64,000 nt of DNA from Clitopilus passeckerianus (Eukaryota > Basidiomycota > Agaricomycetes > Agaricales > Entolomataceae). Under the pieces are notes generated by a model. It searched no databases. It had not been told where the DNA came from and was given only the letters and a program-made list of their open reading frames with translations. Every line of letters starts with the position of its first letter. Within the stretch, counting starts at the first letter, position 1. This document shows positions 56,587 through 64,000 of this stretch, in pieces. The stretch is taken from positions 1-64,000 of the forward strand of contig CALYLX010000132.1 of NCBI GenBank assembly GCA_944990035.1, written 5' to 3'. A program made the position numbers and the translations under genes.

Positions 56587-59500
56587 CTAGAAACGTGAAA
56601 TAGGCAGATCTCCCCATTGAACAAGTGGTCCGGGGTCGACAGATGGCTGCAAACCGGACCTGAAGGCGTGGAGATCATCAACGTATGTAGCCCCTGGACG
56701 CGGCGCATCCTTGCCCTCGCCGTCTACTGGATACTGCTCCAACAATGTCGGGATATTCAGAAGCAGAGATTCATGCTCTTCGGAAGACCCCAACAACTGC
56801 TTCCAGTAACTGGTGAAGTCGCTTGCGAGGGGATTGTTCTCGTTTCCTAGTGCCTCTTGCCATGGGAGCTCGTCCGCGTTTATGCCAGCTTGTCGCAAGG
56901 AAGAGATGAAAGCTTCCGTGGCAGCAGAGCTCACTCGTTTTGGCTTAGGCTTTTGAGAGATAGAATGGACGGAAAACTTGGATCGGGTTGGTGACGATGG
57001 ATGCACTTTTGACAGGAAAAATTGTATAATGTCTCCCTTAGTGACGAGGTCCACATGTCCAGCGCTGTTTTCGCCTGTTCAAAGAATATGTGTGAATATA
57101 GAAACCCCAGCACTAGATATGCTCTTACTCCGTAGGAAGTCCAAATGCCCAGATTCCACTTCGTTCATGAACCTCGAAGATTCTTCAGCAAGATTCTTGT
57201 CTGCCTCGAGCCATTTCTTCTTCAGTCCATCCTTATGTTCCTGGAATTCTTCTTGGCTCATTTCTTCCAGCTTCGCCTTCATTGTTTCCAAGAAAGCATC
57301 CACTCTTGCCTCCAGGTATCCAGGTGTCTTTTCACTTTGCACGATGATCCGCAAGCCTTTGACGATCTTGCCCGGATAGTACCAACCGGTACACCAGACA
57401 ATGTACCCAAGCTGTTCCTGTGTTCGCAAGATATTGAAAGCCGGTTCGCTGAGAATTTGGTTCAACAAATCCCCAGTTACTCTTGCATGCTCGTCCGTGA
57501 TGGGACCGTATTGAACAAGGTACGTAAGAGCCGAATTAGCTTGGTTCGGATTAATGACAGGAGACGTCCATATGAGATTCGAGGCTGAGAAATGGGTCAG
57601 TTCTCCAATCACATTATGGATTACCACACCTGCCTGGTGGAAGCAAACGGGCGCGTTCATTCAATTCTGAAGGGGTCAGAGGGGAGACACCCAACCCCTC
57701 CTCCCCCATCTCGGCAATTCTTATGGCCTCCTAGATTTCGCTCAGTATCTTGGACCCCTACAAGGACCTCGCACGGAAAACTCACATCTTTGAAGACATT
57801 TCCAGCGACCAGAATGCGAAGATGAGTTTGAGCAAAGAATTGTTTCATGTGATCCCGGATTCCATCGCCAGTGATATCTGCAGATAGCAAGCATGGGTAG
57901 GGGAAGCCCATATACATAACCGGAACTGACCGGGAAGCTCCTTCAAGCGTTCCTCAATTGACCAATGTTGCTCGGAAAGCGTCCACCGAGCGAAGTAGGT
58001 TGACAAACTATATGATTGTCCGAGGAAGAAATTATGCCAATCTCGTTTAGCCTACGTAAAACGGGGGAAAGGGACATCAGCATTGGAGATTGAGTGATGT
58101 AGTTTTGACTAACCTCTTCCTTCATGATAGCTAGGCGGTCTTGTTTCACATCCAAAGACTTGATTTTCTCTAGTAAGCGTTGAACCAAGACCTCTAGCTT
58201 GTCGTTGTAGCCGCCCACGGTGAGGGATAACTCGGTGTCATGGTGGGTAAATTTGTAGTGCAGGCCGGCGAGATCAGCGTCATAGGAGAGTTCGGTCAAA
58301 GCATCATTAACCAAATCCGTATATAGCCTGGAATTCTTTTGAGGGCGGGGGAGTAGGAAGGCAATTGTGTCACACTTACCTTGTCATCACCCGGGCTCGT
58401 GGAGAGGTGTTCCCAACATGGCTGCAACTGTTTTGAGGTGGGGCACCAGCAAATCAAGTATATTTTAGTTCACCTTCGGAAACTGATCATTATGTGAGCT
58501 TTAGGCACAAAGAAGCGGTCATCCTTCTTGTGCCATAAAACGGAGAGCGGGGTTTCTCGTACAAGGTGAGGTCTCTTGAGCGGCTAGGGCCACATAAGTA
58601 GGGGCTCAGAGAATGATCAGAAGGCACTTGCCTCAACCTGACGCTTCTCCACATCGAGTCTTGACGGAATGAATTGATTTGGGCGCGCCAGAAAGAGTTC
58701 AGGGATTGAGTTGGGAGCTTCCGCCTGCAAACTGCTTAGTCGCACAGAAGATAGAGTCAAGAAATATGCCAGACCTTCTCTATGAACTCGCGGCTGAACT
58801 TTTCAACGTGATATTCAGTGCCATACCAAGGCTCCTTCTCCCATTTTTGGTCTGATTGAACCTTTTCATGATCAGCACCAGAGGCCATGAGCACCACTCT
58901 GCCTTCAGTGATACGAAATGTATCGAGATACCGCATAATCTGTGCCTCTACGGCTCCTGCAGGATCCCACTCCCAGGTCAAGGCAGGTGCACTCAGCAGA
59001 AGGTCACGAGGGGCCGGTAGAACCATGCTCTCGGCGATTGAGGTAGCATATCTATCGGGCATGCTCTTCTCCTTGAAACGAAAGCGTATTCGGGAGAGCT
59101 GTGCGACCTCCCGTTGATGGTAATCGTCAAACTTGGAAGATCTGAGCAAGGCAAGATACTGAAAGGCGGCAAGGATGGCACTCTTGTGATTTTCTGTAAG
59201 AGGGAGCTACTCAGTGTGTGATCTGAATCTTCCGAAAACAATTGCTTACTGAAGCCGTCCTCTGTGAGATACATGGTCATCTTGAACATGGCGAAACCCC
59301 GCGCTAAGTTTTGACAGCCAGCGCTCAACCCAGTCACCCAGCCCTTGCTCTTCAAATAGGACATCAATGAACCTGGGCCTTCGTGTCCAACGAAGTGGGA
59401 CAAGAAGTGGGCAGGTTTATGCTTCCAATGGACAGATTGGTCCTCTAAGGGGAACGAGATCTCCATACAGTGGAAGTTCATGATTGTCTTCACAGAAACA

Positions 59501-60828
59501 AGGGTCTGAAAGCCGGGAGGTCAGATGGCAGGAAGCTTACAAGAAATGATGCGCTTACTCCCTTCTCGTTCTCGCCGAAAGGATGCTCTGGGAATACGAC
59601 AGGCGGATTGGGGCCGCGGCTCGGAATAGGAGAAAAGAGCTTCGAGACAAGCTCAGATAATTCTTCCAGTGATTCTGATCCATACCTTCAGTAGCGACAG
59701 TAGAAAGATGGGAATCAAAGAACCTTTTCCGATAACACACAGTCTCATGCGACTTGCACAATACTCCTTGGACCACCACTCGATTAATCTGCGCCTCGTC
59801 TCGCGACAAACGGCTCCTCCATCGGCATCTACGTCACTTGTAGCTGAAGTACCAGATGGTGCAGGTGATGGAATACGGGAACCTGACGGAGTCAAGGTAT
59901 CTTTGAATTTAGATAGCACCGAGGCGTCTCCATTCAGACGGTCTTGGTCCTTGAGTGCTTTCGCTGCTGCAGATAAACTTTCCCTGTTACCACTACCAAA
60001 TTTTCTCCAAACGTGACCATCTTTGCTCAGATGTTTGTTGAGCTGGAAGATACGCCACATGTCGGACTGATGGTTCTTCTTGTGTTCCGAGTCGACAGCA
60101 TTCAGTTCTCGAGATGTGCAGGAAGGTGCGAAAAGAGGCGAATAGAAGAATCCAGAGAAGCGCTCTAAGGCGCCGGGCAGGGCATGGGTTCCAACACTGA
60201 AGTAATAGTTCGTGTTGGTTGTCGATGTATAAGCGTTGGAGCCACCATTGTTTTTGGACAAGTACTTGAAGTCGAGTTAGGGGTTGAATAGAAGCTTGTC
60301 AACTGCAACTGCAACGTACGTCTTGGTATTCGTTTTCCTTTGGAAATTGTTCCGTGCCCTGATAAAACGGAACTTGGCTGGTATCCAAATCCTGTACAAA
60401 CAGTGTGACTGACCATGAATAGCAGATGCTCGCAGAAATGGGCCAGACCTGGCATATCATCCTTTTCGGAGTCAAGTTCGGTAAGTTGGAATGGAAATGC
60501 ATACTAATAGACTTACTGGATCCGATAAGTGTCCAACAGCAACATCAAGACTTGCCGCTGCCTTGTCTGCCCCAGCATCGTGAATCAAAGTGGCCTGCAA
60601 GCCATTCTCTAGTTCGATAACACGATATTGCCTATCATCTTGTCCAGACTTCTGGATAGCCTTGTTGAAGACACGGAATGCTGGTGCTGTCGATGGGGAA
60701 ACAGGTAGCCACTCCGTGCCATTTGCTGCATGAGTTGCCATTCCTGTGCGGGATGAGATGTCGAGTAACCTGGGGGGTCGACGCAATGTTCTCTGTAAGA
60801 GATTGGAAGCTGATCCAAGCCTCAGCAT
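56587..60828 (-). CDS. Insulinase-family M16 metalloprotease (IDE/Ste23-like)
   Basis: Large zinc metalloprotease of the insulin-degrading enzyme type; the yeast relatives Ste23 and Axl1 process a-factor. The core has NGLQATLIHDAGADKAAASL, the inverted zinc motif HFCEHLLFM, GTEQFPKENEYQDYLSKNNG, GSNAYTSTTNTNYYFSV and the distal Glu region ELNAVDSEHKKN. Later parts include WKHKPAHFLSHFVGHEGPGS, LMSYLKSKGWVTGLSAGCQN, TIRPGQ-like sequence near QDIIAFFL-type helices, and FNILRTQEQLGYIVW with VQSEKTPGYLEARVDAF, typical of the C-terminal half. The end is WGDLPISRF. The ATG at 60828 begins MLRLGSASNLLQRTLRRPPR, a plausible mitochondrial presequence; a second ATG 29 codons on (MATHAANGTEW) would skip it. 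It has many introns; the middle (57.9-58.8 kb) is only partly resolved. Confidence 0.87.
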
Positions 60829-60930
60829 TCAACCCTTCTGACCGTGGGGGTATAATGAGATGAGGCAATTGTGAGTACTATCGCGGTTACGCGGCAACTA
60901 CCGGCCCTACCAACGGCCAAAAAAAGACAA

Positions 60931-61012
60931 CGACGCCAGCAGGATTCGAACCTGCGCCCTCAAAGAGGAACAGATTTCTAATCTGTCGCCGTAACCACTT
61001 GGCTATAGCGCC
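60931..61012 (-). tRNA. tRNA-Ser (AGA)
   Basis: Read on the minus strand: acceptor GGCGCTA pairs with TGGCGTC (two G-T wobbles), discriminator G. The anticodon arm is ACAGA-TTAGAAA-TCTGT, giving anticodon AGA. The long variable arm TCCTCTTTGAGGG marks a class II serine tRNA. The T arm is GCAGG-TTCGAAT-CCTGC. No intron and no encoded CCA. Confidence 0.93.
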
Positions 61013-61227
61013 TTCTAAAGAGTTTTGTTCTAAAGCATACGTAGCATGGAAATCAGCGATGCCAGCTTAGGCCTCTAAATATTTTAATGTTGACCTCAGC
61101 TGAGGTTTTCCCACTGACGAGTAGCATAGAAGAGTATAAAAAAGTGTATTATTTTGGGGTGAATCTACGAAGCAGAAATGAAATATAAGGTTATGGTCAA
61201 CATGCAAGTAAGTGTCTATGAATGCTT

Positions 61228-63063
<1,836 letters not shown>

Positions 63064-63296
63064 GATGAATGTGAAGGAAGTTGGAGGAGTTGGTGAGGAA
63101 GGAACTGAGCGTAGCGAATTCCGAGTCTACGTAGAAATTATAAATTCCCACAATCCCGGCTTCCTCCGTTTTGGGTTAGTGTCAAACAAGCGCCAACAAC
63201 GGAGACACGAGTGTAAGGCAACGGACAAGCAGGGACAAACAATGCGTTGATATTGAACTTTGTAGTAAGTTAGCCTTGCTACTATCAGCTACTGTA
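63064..63296. promoter_or_regulatory. Divergent promoter between ATP2 and PAC1
   Basis: The two start codons are 233 bases apart on opposite strands. The interval must contain both 5' UTRs and a probable bidirectional promoter. No canonical TATA or CCAAT box was recognised. A plus-strand open frame crossing it from the ATP2 side is antisense shadow. Confidence 0.45.
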
Positions 63297-64000
63297 ATGT
63301 CCTTACTATCAGACCGGCAACGTGAAGACTTGTACGTCGCATAGATTCGAATATTCATAGTTCTCTCTCAAAGCTCAGGCTTGCAACAGACATAAGTCCA
63401 TGCTCGACTACCTATGGGCTAATAATTACACCGAGGCATTCAACACATTAAAAGCCGAAACGGGGTCCGATTACTCTCCTGATCCCAAGGCGAAATACGC
63501 TGGTCTACTGGAGAAGAAATGGACAAGTGTCATAAGATTGCAGAAGAAAGTGCGTGTCGTTCATATACACTTTGCAGCCTTGCTGGAATTGACTGGGCAG
63601 ATTATGGATCTCGAGAATCGTAACGCTTCACTTCAAGAGGAATTAACCCTGTCGCCAGCTAGGCGCGCTGCCTCACAGTCAGACTGGGTACCTCGTGCAC
63701 CAGCAGCCCACACATTGTCAGGACACAGAGCGCCAGTGACGCGCGTAACTTTTCATCCCCAATATTCCGTCCTCGCCTCGGCCAGCGAAGACGCGACCAT
63801 CAAGATATGGGATTGGGAGACGGGAGAATTTGAACGCACTCTCAAAGGACATACGAAGTCCGTCCAGGACATCGATTTTGATCACCAGGGGCATCTGCTA
63901 GGTAATCCTCCCGACAATTCACGCATTCCTAGGCTAATTCGACTCCACTACCAGTATCGTGTTCATCAGACTTGTTCATCAAAATCTGGGATTCACAAAA
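63297..64000 (+). CDS. pac1: Nuclear distribution protein PAC1/LIS1 (3' truncated by the window)
   Basis: Lis1/Pac1 binds dynein and is needed for nuclear migration along microtubules. Exon 1 is [12 protein letters not shown]; an intron (donor GTACGT) leads to [20 protein letters not shown], the LisH dimerisation motif. The short coiled coil follows ([12 protein letters not shown], then [19 protein letters not shown]). WD40 repeats begin [60 protein letters not shown] and [14 protein letters not shown], where the window ends. About two of the expected seven repeats are present; the rest lies beyond base 64000. Joins checked are in frame. Confidence 0.93.

Overview
This window looks like nuclear chromosomal DNA from a filamentous basidiomycete, most likely an agaric. 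Genes sit tightly on both strands and are interrupted by many GT-AG introns of about 45-70 bases. There are two nuclear tRNA genes. Several families are typical of Agaricomycetes: a DUF7918-like protein, paired Cys-rich single-pass membrane proteins, and a C2H2 factor with an N-terminal LPSIHEMF motif. I recognise about 31 protein genes, two tRNAs and one probable intronic C/D box snoRNA. Exon joins were worked out by eye from splice sites and family conservation, so exact boundaries are inferred. There are no prokaryotic operons, CRISPR arrays, integrated viruses or transposons that I can support.

Layout. 0.5-5 kb: BUD23 rRNA methyltransferase (with apparent frameshifts), the BCS1 AAA chaperone and LUC7 of the U1 snRNP. 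5.6-9.2 kb: a large uncharacterised conserved protein. 9.4-13.9 kb: a USP48-like deubiquitinase. 13.9-19.6 kb: GAA1 (GPI transamidase), TAF7 (TFIID) and a metaxin/SAM37-like outer-membrane import subunit. 20-25 kb: a secreted pectate lyase-like enzyme, a DUF7918 protein, an AP endonuclease and tRNA-Phe. 25-31.7 kb: OTU1 deubiquitinase, an ABC-F ATPase, an Hsp9/Hsp12-type stress protein and CHMP7 (ESCRT-III). 32.3-35.6 kb: two tandem paralogous Cys-rich membrane proteins. 36-42.5 kb: an aldo-keto reductase, RPL7 (carrying the snoRNA), a beta carbonic anhydrase and a tail-anchored inositol 5-phosphatase. 42.9-49.4 kb: a C2H2 factor, a coiled-coil protein of unknown function, SNW1/PRP45 and TIM54. 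49.4-56.4 kb: the meiotic helicase HFM1/MER3 and CKS1. 56.6-64 kb: an insulinase-type M16 protease, tRNA-Ser, ATP2 and the start of PAC1/LIS1, which runs off the right edge.

The genes do not form one pathway. Recurring themes are mitochondrial biogenesis (BCS1, metaxin/SAM37, TIM54, ATP2), RNA biology (BUD23, LUC7, SNW1, RPL7 with its snoRNA) and ubiquitin removal (USP48-like, OTU1). The most notable signals are the RPL7 intronic snoRNA with a 13-base complement to a universally conserved large-subunit rRNA segment, the cluster of one-base homopolymer losses confined to BUD23, the uncharacterised protein at 5.6-9.2 kb, and the tandem Cys-rich membrane paralogues.
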